DNA of 64,000 nt from Pleurodeles waltl. Its lineage: Eukaryota; Chordata; Amphibia; Caudata; Salamandridae. Within the stretch, counting starts at the first letter, position 1. Every line of letters begins with the position of its first letter. A model generated the notes under the pieces. The model had not been told where the DNA came from, made no database searches, and worked only from the letters and a program-made list of their open reading frames with translations. The stretch spans positions 1,269,435,123 to 1,269,499,122 of the forward strand of contig NC_090440.1 in NCBI RefSeq assembly GCF_031143425.1, given 5' to 3'. The position numbers and the translations under genes are program-made. This document shows positions 32,691 to 44,513 of the stretch, piece after piece.

Positions 32691-33709
32691 ATAGACCATC
32701 CATAGATATACCCAACCAGACATAGGTAATTGCAGTGATGGACTAATACACACAGATGAAAACACTGATATATACACTTTTGTACTTGCACAAACTCAAC
32801 CAGGCGCACACTCAGGCATATACTAACACTCCCAGCCATCCATTCATAGAGGCTCTGGGACACTCCTACACACAGTCATGCACAGGCATAAACTGACACA
32901 TACACTGATACACCCAGGCATATACCAATGCTGAAGCTGATACACCCAGCAAAATAATGATGCATCTAATCATAAACTCAGGCACACAGTGATACATACA
33001 CTGACACCCTCCAGGCACACATTATTGCATGCACTAACATACCCAGGCACACACTGACACATACACTGACACACCCAGGCACATACTGATACATAAAATA
33101 ACTTATAAACGCACACATTAATGCATACACTAACACACCCAGACAGAGACTAATGCATGTACTAACATACCCAGCTATACCCTGATACACACACTCACAC
33201 ACACAGGCACACACTAATGCATGCACTAACAAACACAGGCACATTTGGCTACATACCTCATCATACCTAGGCACACAGTCAGCATTCACTAACAGACCCA
33301 CACTGATACATACACTGACATACCCAGACACACATTGATGTATGCACTAACACACCCAGGCACACACTGATACATACACTCACACAACCATGGACACACT
33401 GATGCATACACTGACACACCCAGGCACTAACTGACTCATACACTAATATATCCTGGCAGACTCTGAAACATACACTGTCAGCCTGAGACACACTGATACA
33501 TACACTGACACACTCAAGCACATACTAATACATACCTTGGCACACATGGATGCATATACTAGCACATCCTGAAACACATAGACTCCTAGTCTGACACATT
33601 TAAGCACACAAAAGCATACACTGACACACCCATGCAGACATTATTGTACACATTGACACACCCAGGTACATACTGATGTAAATACTGACAAACTCAACCA
33701 CACACCGAT
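32691..33709. repeat. 32-bp minisatellite array, left part
   Basis: About 30 tandem, degenerate copies of a 32-bp unit, CACACTGATACATACACTGA plus CACACCCAGGCA. The spacing is clear at 33000-33110 (CCAGGCACACATTATTGCAT followed 32 bp later by CCAGGCACACACTGACACAT). The array continues beyond the LTR insertion at 36396. Complement-strand frames such as CVSVCISVCLGV are translations of the repeat. Confidence 0.9.
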
Positions 33710-36395
33710 TGTGGGACCTGGCCCTTTTTAAAGCGACATCCCCAAACTTTCTGCGTTTCTCCTATTTTTTCTGAACTCTTCTTGTTGGCTCTGGGACTCT
33801 GGGCACTTTATAATTGCTGATCAGTGCTAAAGTGCAGGTGCTCTTCCTTCTAAAGTTGGTATAATAGGCTTACACCTAATTGGCACATTTAATTTACCTG
33901 TACGTCTCTTGTACAGTGGTATCCCTATACCCATGGCCTGCAAATTAAAGGCTACTAGTGGGCATGCAGTGCTGCTTGCATCAACCACAGAAGTAGCCTT
34001 TCAAACCTGTCTCAGGCCTGCATTCGCAGGGCCTGCATGCGTAGTTTACTGCCACATGGACCTGGCATCTAAATTTACTTGCCAGGGCTGGAACTCCCAT
34101 TTTACAACATATAAGTCACTCCTAAAGTAGGCCACAACTAGCCCTATGGGCAGAGTGCTATGTATATGAAAAGCAGGGCATGTGCCTAGTTGTGTGCCCG
34201 GTTTTAGTAGTGACAAGCAGCCTATTTGGTTTCTCACTGCTGTGAGTGTTGCCTTGCTCAGAGAATTGCATTGGAAATTCCCTACCTTATGTCTAGATGG
34301 TGTTGTTTGATCTATGAGGCGTAGCGTAGGCATGTTTGTTATGTTTGTAACGGTAGTGAGAGATACTGCTTACTGGTGAAAGTTGATGTTTTAGTACCAT
34401 TATAGAAATGCCACTTTTAGAAAGTGGGCATTTCTCTATGCTTATGACTCTGTTATTTTGCACCATGACTCCAATTCACAGCTGGGCTTTGTGCATACTT
34501 TTAGGACAGCCTGTACAAAGGGAGGGTGTCGACGTCACAGAGGTGTATCTGCATTTTGAATAGTCTTCCTGGGCTAAGAGAAGGAGAGGTGGGGCACACA
34601 TCTGTAAAGACTATGCCTGCCCTCACCTCACACAAATGGCCCATTTACTCCCTTCTGATGTCTGGAGCCTGTGGGGACACCCCTAGAACCAGTTAGGACT
34701 GTCTGGACCACCGCCTTTTGTAAAAGTTGTGCAAAAATGAGTATATGTAGAGGGGATTTCCGCATTGTTAGAAGAGACACTAATGGACTACTGAACTGAA
34801 CACAGGATGCTGCTGAAGGGACTTGCCAGGAACCACCTTGGGACTGCTGCTATTGTGCTGGCCTGTGACCTGCTGGGTCACTAAGAGGAACTACCACTGA
34901 CTGCAAACCTTTGTGCTGGCCTGTTTGCTTGGGCCCTACTGCCCTGTGCCCCACTTTTGTGTCTCCAGGGGCTGGGCGCTGGGACTCCCATTCCCCTGCA
35001 ATTTTATTTCTTGAAGCGCTAAAAGGAAGCTTGACTTGCAATCTTCTCAGCGCATGAGGAGTGCAGGATTTTATGTGGAGAACGCTACATTTCCTATTCC
35101 TTGCTGTTTCTAGCATGGGGGAAGTGCTGCCTGTTGCTGTTTTCTCAGAACGTGGGGAGAACAGAGCCTGGAGCAATCGTGTTCCGTGTGGTTCCCTCGG
35201 ACGAGAAGCTCTGTGGAGAGTGCCCCTAGGGCATTGGCAGGTATCTTTTTAGGTGCATTCACCACAGCGGCCCAGGCCTCACTCAGAGCGGGCTATTTGG
35301 GGTTAAGGTAAAACGCCATTGAAGCCTGCGGCAGCCGCCCCCCAGGTCCAATGAGCAGTGAGGTGGTTGCCGTGCTGCTGGAGGAAGCAGTGCAAAGGTG
35401 TTGGCTGGATTAGGTTGTGGCTACCCTGCGGATTCATGGGCTGCTCCCTCGCCCCCTGGCTGAGCGCTGCACTCGGAGGGATCGGGGGAGGTCTTCCCAC
35501 CGGGTAGGAAGATGTGGGCTTCCCCCCCACCCCTGCAGTAGAACCCCTGGGGATCGCAGGGGCCTTGTTTTTTGTTGGGGTCGCTCTGCACCCCTAGGGA
35601 ATCAGAGCTCAGGAGCTCCGGAATTGGGACAGGGATGTCACAGTTGGCCCTTATCATTCTTTTATGTGGTGGCGCCTGATGGAGAGGGCAGACCACGCTC
35701 ACCAGTTCTGGTGAGAATATTGTAAGGTGATATGTGCTTTTCCTTTCAGTGCCTGACATATGGCAGAAGGGAATATTTCACTGGACATGACTTTATGGTA
35801 ATGTCTGGGCCTCTGAATGTGCTCACTACACCCTGCATATTTTTTGCAATGTTTTAATTGCAGGTGCAGTCATGATAATGTGTTACAGTGATGATGATGC
35901 CTTGATCTTTTCTGATGTTTCATTTTTATGGGCATTCATTATATTGTTTTGGCATTTATGATTCTGTGTTTGCAATCACATGTGTTTCTTTAGTACAGTG
36001 ACAACCTGACTGCAGCTTATGTTGCAGAACAACCAGTAACCTTTGTGTTTTATGTGACTACTGCTGGCTTTGGCAGAGTATTAGCAACTGTGTGATGTTC
36101 TGACAACTGCTTGTGTAACAGGGTATTAATGACATGTTGCGTCTAATGGTGTTTTGTACAAAAAAAATATTTTTATGACTTATCCTTTGTGGTGTAGTTA
36201 TTGTGTTGCATGTGTTGTAAAATCGCTTTACGCATTGCTTCTGGGATGAGCCTGACTGCTCTTGCCAAGCTACCAAGGGGCAAGGAGGTGAGCAGGGGTT
36301 ATATGAGGTGTGTAACTCCCTCGCCCTGACTAAAGTGGGTGGGTACAGCCTGACTTAGGTGCATATCCATCCAACCAGAAATCTAATTTCTAACA
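33710..36395 (+). mobile_element. Solo LTR, family 2 (2,686 bp), inserted in the minisatellite
   Basis: TGTGGGACCTGGCCC to GAAATCTAATTTCTAACA (TG...CA), flanked by CCGAT (33705-33709) and CTGAT (36396-36400), a 5-bp duplication with one change. Strand is assigned by its start, which shares CAGTGCTAAAGTGC and other blocks with the complement of the 57340-59469 copy. Interior features: a block at 34010-34100 (CAGGCCTGCATTCGCAGGGC, GTTTACTGCC) related to the 615-bp satellite, a GC-rich centre around 35270-35700 and an AT-rich end with TAGCTTGG-type motifs (complement). No internal retroviral genes, so solo. Confidence 0.85.
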
Positions 36396-37330
36396 CTGAT
36401 GCATGCACTAACACGCCCTGATGCAGACCGATGCACACACTGACACAGCCAGGGTCACACTGATACATACACTGACACACCCAGAATCACACTTATGCAT
36501 AAACTAATACACCTAGGCACACACTGATACATACACTGACACCGTAAAACACACACTCACTCATACACTGACATACCCTGGCAGACACTGATACATATTC
36601 TGTCAGATTCAGACACACTAATACATACACTGACACACTAAAGCACACACTGATGCATACACTAACACACCCTGGCACACACAGAGTCATATGCTGACAC
36701 AGTCAGGCACATTAGTGCATACACTCACACCCACACACTAAGGCATACAATGACACGCCCGGCCACACACTGACGTACACACTGACACACTCAAGAACAC
36801 ACTGATGCATACACTAACACACCCAGATACAGACTGATGCACAAACTGACACACACAAGCACACACTGATACAAATACTAATACACCCACAGTCACGCTG
36901 ATTCATACACTGATACACCCAAACATACACTAATGCATACACTGACACACCCAAGCATACACTAATGCTTACACTAAAACATTGAGGTACATATTAATGT
37001 ATACAGTGACACACCCACTCAGAAATGTATGCATACACGAACACAGCCCTGCACATACTGATGCATACATTAGCACAACCAGGCACATACTGCTGCAGAG
37101 GCTGAGACACCCAAGGCACACAAAAATGCACACATTCAGACACTGAGGCACCCAGTAATGTATGCACTGACATATTCAGGTATACACTATTACATACACT
37201 AATATATCCAGATGTACACTGACACATGCACTAAGACACCCAGGCACATTGACCACACACTAGCACGCCGAGGTAGACAGATGAACTCGCTAAGGCATAC
37301 TAAACTATGCAGACATACACCTAATAACAT
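36396..37330. repeat. 32-bp minisatellite array, right part
   Basis: Continuation of the array at 32691-33709 beyond the LTR, with the same unit and phase (CACACTGATACATACACTGA, CACACCCAG). Units grow more diverged toward 37300. Confidence 0.9.
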
Positions 37331-39436
37331 ACAAACAACAATACACTACAATAATAAAGACACCGACTCAGCTCTTTCATTGAATTAATGGTGGTCCTAA
37401 CAAGAACCATTTTTCTTAGTTTTGTTTAAAGATTTTTGTTTTTGTTTTTGTTATTTTTTAATGGAAAAAATAACCAAAATGTAAAATATGTAAACCAATA
37501 AACAGGATGCAAAAATCTTGCATTGCATGGGAAAACACTGTCCTGGAACAGCAACAACAAAATATAACCAGAAAAAAATGTAACAATGATCTTTCCTTTT
37601 ACCATCCAAAAAATCAGACACATTTTAAATGTTAAGTGCCTCAAGCTTGTGACAGTTGGCACTGTGTGTATCCATGCCCATCAATTTGCTACAACTAGCT
37701 GGTATGGTAATCTCAGCAGGGGATGGAGTTTGTGCTGCTCCTGAGGTAACTGCGCCATCACCAGATTTTTTCTCTCTCCCTCACCATTCGTAGGTATGCA
37801 CGTTCATGGATTGCCTTCGTATGTTTCCACACGGAAGAGGTGCCCTTGGCTGTATTTTTTGGAAGTGAACTAGACAAATTTTAAAGAATCCTTTTTCTTC
37901 CCCGAGGGGATAGTGAAAAACTGCCACACTTCGCTTTCCTTTCTGCTACTTGATGGCTGTTCTTCATCCTCAGGTATGAGCAGAAAAATGACTGCTTTGT
38001 GGGTGGTTTTATTAAAAAAGGGTATGGTTAAACACTAACCAATAGAAAGGGAGATTTTCTTTTATCATTCAGTGGGTTTGCGGATCTACTGAAATCATAA
38101 AACAACTGATTTCTCAAGAAAATAATATATAGGAACCTTCAGATGGGTTTAAATATGTTTACCCATATGCTATAATTCAATGGAGAGGCCCCTATATACC
38201 TAAAAAAATTGTTTATAAATTTACCGACTCCGCGGATCTGTACCGGTCAGGTGATTGGAAAAAACCTTAGAGTAGGTCCAGTCTACACTCTAATGAACTG
38301 TGGATGATCTGCAAAAAAATAAAAATAAACAAATAAATAATAGAGTTAATATAGTTACTTTAGAATTATCAATGTTTTCTTATTATTTCATCCTAATTAC
38401 TTTCCAGTCTTTCTTTGTATATTTCCATCATTGAGTACCTTCACATTGCTTTTCCCACATTTCAACAGTTTTCTTCTTGGTTTTTCTACTTTCTTTAGTG
38501 TATCATCTCCTTGCTTTTCCCTCATTTTCAATGCTTTTGCCTTGCTTTTTCCCCCATTTTTGATTGGTTTCTCAGTGCTTTGTCCTAGTTTTTACTACTC
38601 CTCCTTGCGTTTTCTCACATTTTTAAGTACCTTGTCCATTTTTTCCCCTTGATGTTGGAACCATGTGGGGGGTTGTCCTGACAACACCCCGCTCTGCAGC
38701 ACTTAAAACAATACTAGAAAATCACTGAAAATACCCAAAGGTTACAGGTACATTATAGTTAGGAAATAGAATAAAAACCCCTCAGAAATTCACAGACAAA
38801 AACATAATTTACAGGGATGTAATAGTTAGGTGTTGAATTCACTCGCACAAAACCATAGAAGTTAAGCAATTATAGTTACAAGAAGTTATAAGACCTAAGT
38901 ATAACTTATACCCCTGCCTTGCACTGTTTCTGACCTCAGATATTACATCAGCCATGACATGGTCAATGACATCACTCATGACAGCATCCACCTAACAACT
39001 CAAACAGCACACTCATACCCCCTCTGATACACCAACTCACACAACTATTCACAGATTCTATACAGGTATGCACAGAACCACTCACAGCAACATGCTCTCC
39101 AACATCCATTCACTTACTTAGATATCCAGTCAAACAAACACTCATTTACCCATACAATTACTCAAACACCAAGTTATACACCCATGCAGCCATTTAGATA
39201 GCTACATCACCATCTGCACAGGTTATATGATCTTCACTTATTGTTGTATACAGCTATTGACAAATCCACTCACACACCAGCTCATACACCAACTTACTCA
39301 GCAATACAGCCACTCAGACACCCAGTTACCCAGAAATACTGCCACTAACACAATGGCACACATATAACTACTTCTACGTCCACTCACTCACCTAAAGAAC
39401 AAACAGAACCACTCACTCACACACAAATATAATCAC
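37331..39436. other. Unclassified repeats and AT-rich DNA
   Basis: No gene. From 38400 to 38660 a T-rich degenerate repeat recurs about every 50 bp (TTGCTTTTCCCxCATTTT). The stretch 38700-38990 (TTATAGTTA, ATTACATCAGCCATGACATG, TCAATGACATCACTCATGACA) resembles, in part inverted, sequence at 55975-57000 and is likely one dispersed repeat family. From 39000 to 39430 CACTCAC-rich degenerate repeats resemble the CACA-rich part of the 615-bp satellite. A GCGGATCT motif near 38075 and 38230 links to the family near 8815. Confidence 0.4.
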
Positions 39437-39993
39437 TTACGGGGTCATTTCAACATTGGCAGTAAAAGCCGCTTCCGCCACAGCTATTATGACCCACAGC
39501 TTGAAATCCCCCAAAATTCCGCCACCCACACAAGTCCGCCACACCAAAGGTCAGTGATAAACTGGCGATAACAAAACCTCCACCATCACGCCAACAGAAA
39601 TACGCCCACACTATCATGACACTCGAATCCACGCGGCGGTCTTTCAACCGCGGTATTCCATTGGCGGTACACACCACCACGCTCAAAATACACACACATC
39701 TCCAAAACACAGCCACATTGGACAATTCAAAATACACACACCTGATACACATACACACACCACTCCCACACACTCAACACACTATAAAACACACACCCAA
39801 ATCACCCATAAACCCTTACGACAAAAAATCACGAACGAAAGCCAGAGAGAGACACCATCATCAACAACACTAGCATCCACAGGCACACAACACCATCACC
39901 CACATAACTTCCACGCACCTCACACAGCACCCCACTACATATCAGCACACTTATCACCACACACACCACCCCACACATCACCTACACCACCCC

Positions 39994-40372
39994 ATGGCAC
40001 GAAAAAGACACCCCAGGTTCTCGGAGGAGGAGCTCAGGGTCATGGTGGAGGAAATCGTCCGGGTAGAGCCACAGCTGTTTGGATCACAGGTGCAGCACAC
40101 CTCAATTGCAAGGAAGATGGAGCTATGGCGAAGAATAGTGGACAGGGTCAATGCAGTGGGACAGCACCCAAGAAATCGGGAGGACATCAGGAAGAGCTGG
40201 AACGACCTACGGGGAAAGGTGCGTTCCATGGTCTCCAGACACCACCTGACGGTTCAGTGGACTGGCGGCAGACCCCCACCTCCTCCCCCACAACTAACAA
40301 CATGGGAGGAGCACGTCTTGCTGATTCTGCATCCTGAGGGCCTCGCAGGAGTAGCTGGAGGAATGGACTCTG
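39994..40372 (+). CDS. Harbinger Myb/SANT-like DNA-binding protein, exon 1
   Basis: Starts MARKRHPRFSEEELRVMVEE. The frame carries a Myb/SANT-like trihelix domain of ~75 residues: RFSEEELRVMV, the conserved Trp in LWRRIVDRVNAVG, then REDIRKSWNDLRGKVRS with the third-helix Trp. Proteins of this sort partner the Harbinger transposase, binding element ends and helping it enter the nucleus. A proline run (RPPPPPPQLTTWEE) and HPEGLAGVAGGMDSG follow. I end the exon at 40372 because the next bases are GTAAGG, a good donor, and the downstream exon at 40697 keeps phase. The exon is uninterrupted. Start chosen as the first ATG of the frame, directly before the domain. Confidence 0.7.
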
Positions 40373-40696
40373 GTAAGGCAAACCTTTAACTACTTCATCC
40401 CCCACCCACCTGCATGCAATCGCTACCCCAAACCTCGCCCTCACCCCTATCACTTCTACTCCTCACAAATGTCCCACTATCACAAACCACACATCCCAAC
40501 ACCAGGCCCTGCATGCAAAAACAAAGCATGGACACCCATCACTAAAGCATGCCCACTGCACATACCCATACACCCCCCTAAACCACCATCACACATGGTC
40601 CCACACAGGAATGCAAGCAATGGGGTACACGGTCACCCACCCATTGCACACCTTGACACACACAGATGCAATAATCATGCCTTAATACACCTGCAG

Positions 40697-41550
40697 GACC
40701 CCTACCCAATGTCACCGGACAGGAGGGTCCACACATGTCCACACCACCAACAGAAGAGGCCCACAGTGATGACAGCACCTCTGTCCAACTGGATCTAGAT
40801 GACCAGCCCGGCCCATCGGGGACCTCGAGACAGTCGGTTCCCATCACACAATCACAGGCCACTACAGAGCTTCCCCCCACCTGGAAACACTAGCACAGCA
40901 CCCACCCAGCGGGCCCATACCTCTGTCCACAGGACACGTCAATCAGCAGTGTGCCCAACACTACAGGGAGCCAGGATAACCCACCACCCCAACAACAACA
41001 GGGACCTGGGGGCAGTGGTAGTGGGCACACAGTCCAGGGGACGGAGGCCCAGGAACACAGGGGAACTGGGAGGGCTGCTGTGCAACAGGGGGCGGACAGG
41101 GCCAGGGAACCCACTCTCCACAAGGCTCTCTCCTCCATCATGGGAGCCTACCACCACTCCCAGGAGACGATGGCAACGGTACTGGACAAGTTTCAGGAGA
41201 CCCAGCACCTGCAGGAGGAACAGTATATTGGCTTCAGGGAGGAACTCAGAACCATCAGTTCCACCCTGGGCACCATCGTAGGGGTGCTGAAGGAAGTCCT
41301 CAACACCAGGAGGGACACTGTTGCACAACAAGGGGCCCCTGACACTAGCATGGACGATGAACTGCCCACCACCTCCACCGGCGCAAGTGGACAGGAGGCA
41401 CCGCCACACCAGCACCCCACCCCCTGCAGAGGGAGAACCACCTCGCAAACGGTCCCTGAGATCCAGGAACAAGACAGAAAACAATGCCAAGACCCCAGCC
41501 AAGAAATGAGACCACCCACTGTCCCACTTTGTCACCCTATCCATCCTTAA
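40697..41550 (+). pseudogene. Myb/SANT-like protein, exon 2 (tail with two frameshifts)
   Basis: Acceptor CTGCAG ends at 40696 and the joined phase gives GPLPNVTGQEGPH, then an acidic stretch SVQLDLDDQPGPSGTSRQS. An in-frame TAG occurs at 40891. The expected continuation STAPTQRAHTSVHRTRQSAV is in the +1 frame, and the original frame returns by 40951 (PNTTGSQDNPPPQQQQGPGG), so two compensating indels flank 40870-40965; the C-run at 40871-40877 is a likely site. The tail has a helical segment TLHKALSSIMGAYHHSQETM and a hydrophilic C-terminus ending at 41550. Coiled, charged tails of this kind follow the DNA-binding domain in Harbinger Myb-like proteins. Confidence 0.6.
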
Positions 41551-41964
41551 ACTGCCCCAGCTCCACTTCCTATGCCCATATGGGCAATGCACCTGTGAGA
41601 CTAATAGACTGGACTCTGCCATGGACATTCCTCCGCCATCAACCCACACCATTTTGCTACCCCCTCCAATTATGAGCACTAAAATAAACACCCTTAAAGC
41701 ACAAAACAATCTGGAGTCTGTCTGTGATTTTGGAATACTGTATTAGCAATAACTGTGGTAAAAAGCTTCTTCATTTGTAATGTCAACATACCTATGTCAC
41801 ACAGCTCTAGTCCATGAGGAAACAAAGCAGATGCCACACAGTGGGACCCACATCTGTGAAATCGTAAGGGAAAGTGACAACTCAGTGACCATACACTGGG
41901 TGAAAATGACAGACAGTAGAGAGGTAGTAGTGTTTAAGTACATGTAGTAGGCAGGTTTGTATTC

Positions 41965-43171
41965 TTACCTGTGTCTCATTGGAAATATTGCTGGATCCCT
42001 GAGTCCCTGTTCTTCCTCTGCTTCCTCGTCTTCACTGTCCACAGGCTCCACAGCTGCAACAACACCGCCATCTGGACCATCCTCCTGCAGAAAGGGCACC
42101 TGTCCCCGCAAAGCCAAGTTGTGAAGCATACAGCAGGCCATGATGATCTGGCACACCTTCTTTGGTGAGTAGAATAGGAATCCACCTGTCATATGGAGGC
42201 ACCTGAACCTCCCCTTCAGGAGGCCGAAGGTGGGTTCGATCACCCTCCTAGTTCGCCCATGGGCCTCATTGAAGCGTTCCTCTGCCCTTGTCCTAGGATT
42301 TCTCACTGGGGTCAGTAGCCATGACAGGTTGGGGTAACCAGAGTCACCTGCAAATGGCGAGGGGCAACTGTTAGACACACACTAACCTGGAGGGATATCC
42401 CCAGACAACCATTCCCACTGACTTGCTTCCAGGTGCTGACCTAATAGCCACACACGGTGCCTCTGGAGTTGACCCATCACGTAAGGGATGCTGCTATTCC
42501 ACAGGATGTAAGCGTCATACAATGAGCCAGGGAACATGGCATTCACATGAGAGATGTACTGGTCTGCCAAACATACCATCTGTACATTCATCGAATGATA
42601 ACTCTTCCGGTTTCGGTACACCTGTTCACTCCTGTGGGGGGGGGACCAAAGCCACATGTGTCCCATCAATGGCACCTATGATGTTGGGGATATGTCCCAG
42701 GGCATAGAAATCACCTTTCACTGTAGGCAAATCCTCAACATGAGGGAAAACGATGTAGCTCCGCATGTGTTTCAGCAGGGCAGACAACACTCTGGACAAC
42801 ACGTTGGAAAACATAGGCTGGGACATCCCTGATGCAATGGCCAATGTTGTTTGAAATGACCCACTTGCAAGGAAATGGAGCACTGACAGCACCTGCACTT
42901 GAGGGGGGATTCCTGTGGGATGGCGGATAGCTGACATCAGGTCTGGCTCCAGCTGGGTACACAGTTCCTGGATTGTGGGACGGTCAAGCCTGTATGTGAT
43001 TATCACGTGTCTTTTCTCCATTGTCGACAGGTCCAAAAATGGTCGGTACACCGGAGGATGCTGCCATCTCCTCACATGTCCCAGCGAACAGTGCCTATGA
43101 AGGACAACACCGAGCACAGAGTCAACCAACTCAGAGGCACGTACCCACAGCTTACACAGAACACCATTCAT
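41965..43171 (-). pseudogene. HARBI1-type Harbinger transposase, two exons, one frameshift
   Basis: Minus strand. The first part (43171-42626) contains RPFLDLSTMEKRHVIITYRL, then DRPTIQELCTQLEPDL, a helix-turn-helix-like stretch VLSVLHFLASGSFQTTLAIA, and the first catalytic Asp in IIGAIDGTHVAL (~42667). The frame shifts at a 9-base homopolymer (42636-42644) and continues YRNRKSYHSMNVQMVCLAD and FPGSLYDAYILWNSS. At 42441 LLG meets a 93-bp intron (42440-42348; minus-strand GTCAGC...TTTGCAG); splicing restores GDSGYPNLSWLL, holding the second Asp. The Glu is in RRVIEPTFGLLKGRF (~42237). The acidic C-terminus (EPVDSEDEEAEEE) ends at 41965, where CACAG|GTAAG might be a further donor. It cuts and pastes the element at TWA sites. 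Confidence 0.85.
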
Positions 43172-43557
43172 AATTTAAAAAGTGGCCTGTATGTGTGTTG
43201 AGTCTAGGCCTAGGTATGTGTGACGCAGTTAAAAATGAAGCCATGTGGGCCCCTGAAATGGCTGCTGCCTGACCTCTAAAGTGGGACAATGGGATGTGAG
43301 GTAACTGCACTGGCGTTCTACACCGTTGCGGTAGGCGGTCTAAGACCCCGGCGCAATGCTGCATTGGTTAACATTGGACCCTATGGGTCCCAGGAGCCAA
43401 TGATGATGTACGCCAGCGGTGACGGTACGCACCGCCGTGGACGTGACCGCCATTTTCTATCTGTTCAATCACTCGATACCTGATCTTCGACAGGAGAGGA
43501 CCTACACCTCAAGTGCTGCTGTGACCTTGGTCTGGAAGAGACAATGGCTCGAGTGTC

Positions 43558-43656
43558 GGGGAAAGGGCCCCTGCCTTCACATCGGAGGAGTTGGAGAAAC
43601 TCGTGGATGGGGTCCTCCCCCAGTACACACTACTCTACGGGCCTCCAGACAAACAG
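43558..43656 (+). pseudogene. Second Myb/SANT-like protein, exon 1
   Basis: Frame ERAPAFTSEELEKLVDGVLP, then QYTLLYGPPDKQ, followed by donor GTAAGT at 43657. FTSEELEKLVDGVL is helix 1 of a NAIF1/Harbinger Myb-like domain. An ATG at 43544 just upstream is one base out of frame, so the likely start codon has been displaced by a 1-base indel between 43546 and 43560. Confidence 0.6.
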
Positions 43657-43851
43657 GTAAGTACACTGGGAGCATGCTGTATGGGCAATGCCTGTGTGGA
43701 GTGGGGTGGATGAAAGATGGGGGGGTAGATTTAGGCGTGCATGAAATGACGGTGAGTGCATGTGCCACATGGCAAGGGTAGGGATGGGGGCCAATCACTT
43801 TGACGCTGCAGTTGGTAATAATTTTCTCTTCCCCCTGTAGAAATCATGTAG

Positions 43852-44122
43852 GTCAGCGCCCACCAGAAAAAAGATATTTGGCGTGCTATCGCCAAGGACG
43901 TCCGGACCCTGGGGGTCTACCACAGACTGAGCACCAACTGCCGGAGAAGATGGAAGGAAATTCACCGCTGGAGCAAGAAGACGGCGGAGGCTCAGCTGGG
44001 GATGGCCTCCCAACGTGGGAGGGGTGCCCGTCGCACCACGAACCCCCTGATGTTCAGGATCCTGGCGGTGGCGTACCCGGAGTTGGATGGGCACTTGAGG
44101 GCATCACAGCAGCCACAAGGGG
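43852..44122 (+). CDS. Second Myb/SANT-like protein, exon 2
   Basis: Acceptor TGTAG ends at 43851 and phase 0 joins DKQ to VSAHQKKDIWRAIAKDVRTL. The exon then reads GVYHRLSTNCRRRWKEIHRW, the third helix with the usual RRRWxE, then SKKTAEAQLGMASQRGRGAR and FRILAVAYPELDGHL. It ends PQGG before GTGAGT at 44123. With exon 1 it completes a Myb/SANT domain like that of NAIF1-related Harbinger proteins. No stop in this exon. It lies on the plus strand, divergent from the transposase. Confidence 0.7.
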
Positions 44123-44513
44123 GTGAGTACACTCACTTTCTGCTGACTTTGCGCGCAGTGGAGGGGTCTGGGTGGGGGAGGTGGGCTGTGGGTTTCCCTA
44201 GGCCAGGGCGAGTTCCGTAGGCAAGGTCCCTCCATAAGGCAGGCCATGTGGCACCCCACCCCACCTCTGTAGAGTGCCAAGTACACCTAGTCATGCCCCT
44301 GTGTCATCTATGTGTGCAGATATCATCTATAGCCTTGTAGGCCATTTCCCAGGAATTGAACAGTGGAGCCCAAGAGCGCAGCGTAGTGTAGGGGGCTTCT
44401 GCGTCTGTTGTGTCCGCCAACGGTAGCGGTAATGCATGCACTCAACATCTCTTTCTTCTGTCGTCCCCCCCTTTTTGTGGTCTCCCTGTTCTTGTGTGCA
44501 TTAGCATCACCAG

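Noticed and set aside
32978..33521. Complement-strand frames rich in Cys, Val and Ser (CVSVCISVCLGV pattern), also at 17277-17531 and 36493-37227
   Set aside because: Direct translation of the 32-bp minisatellite; no signal peptide or domain logic.
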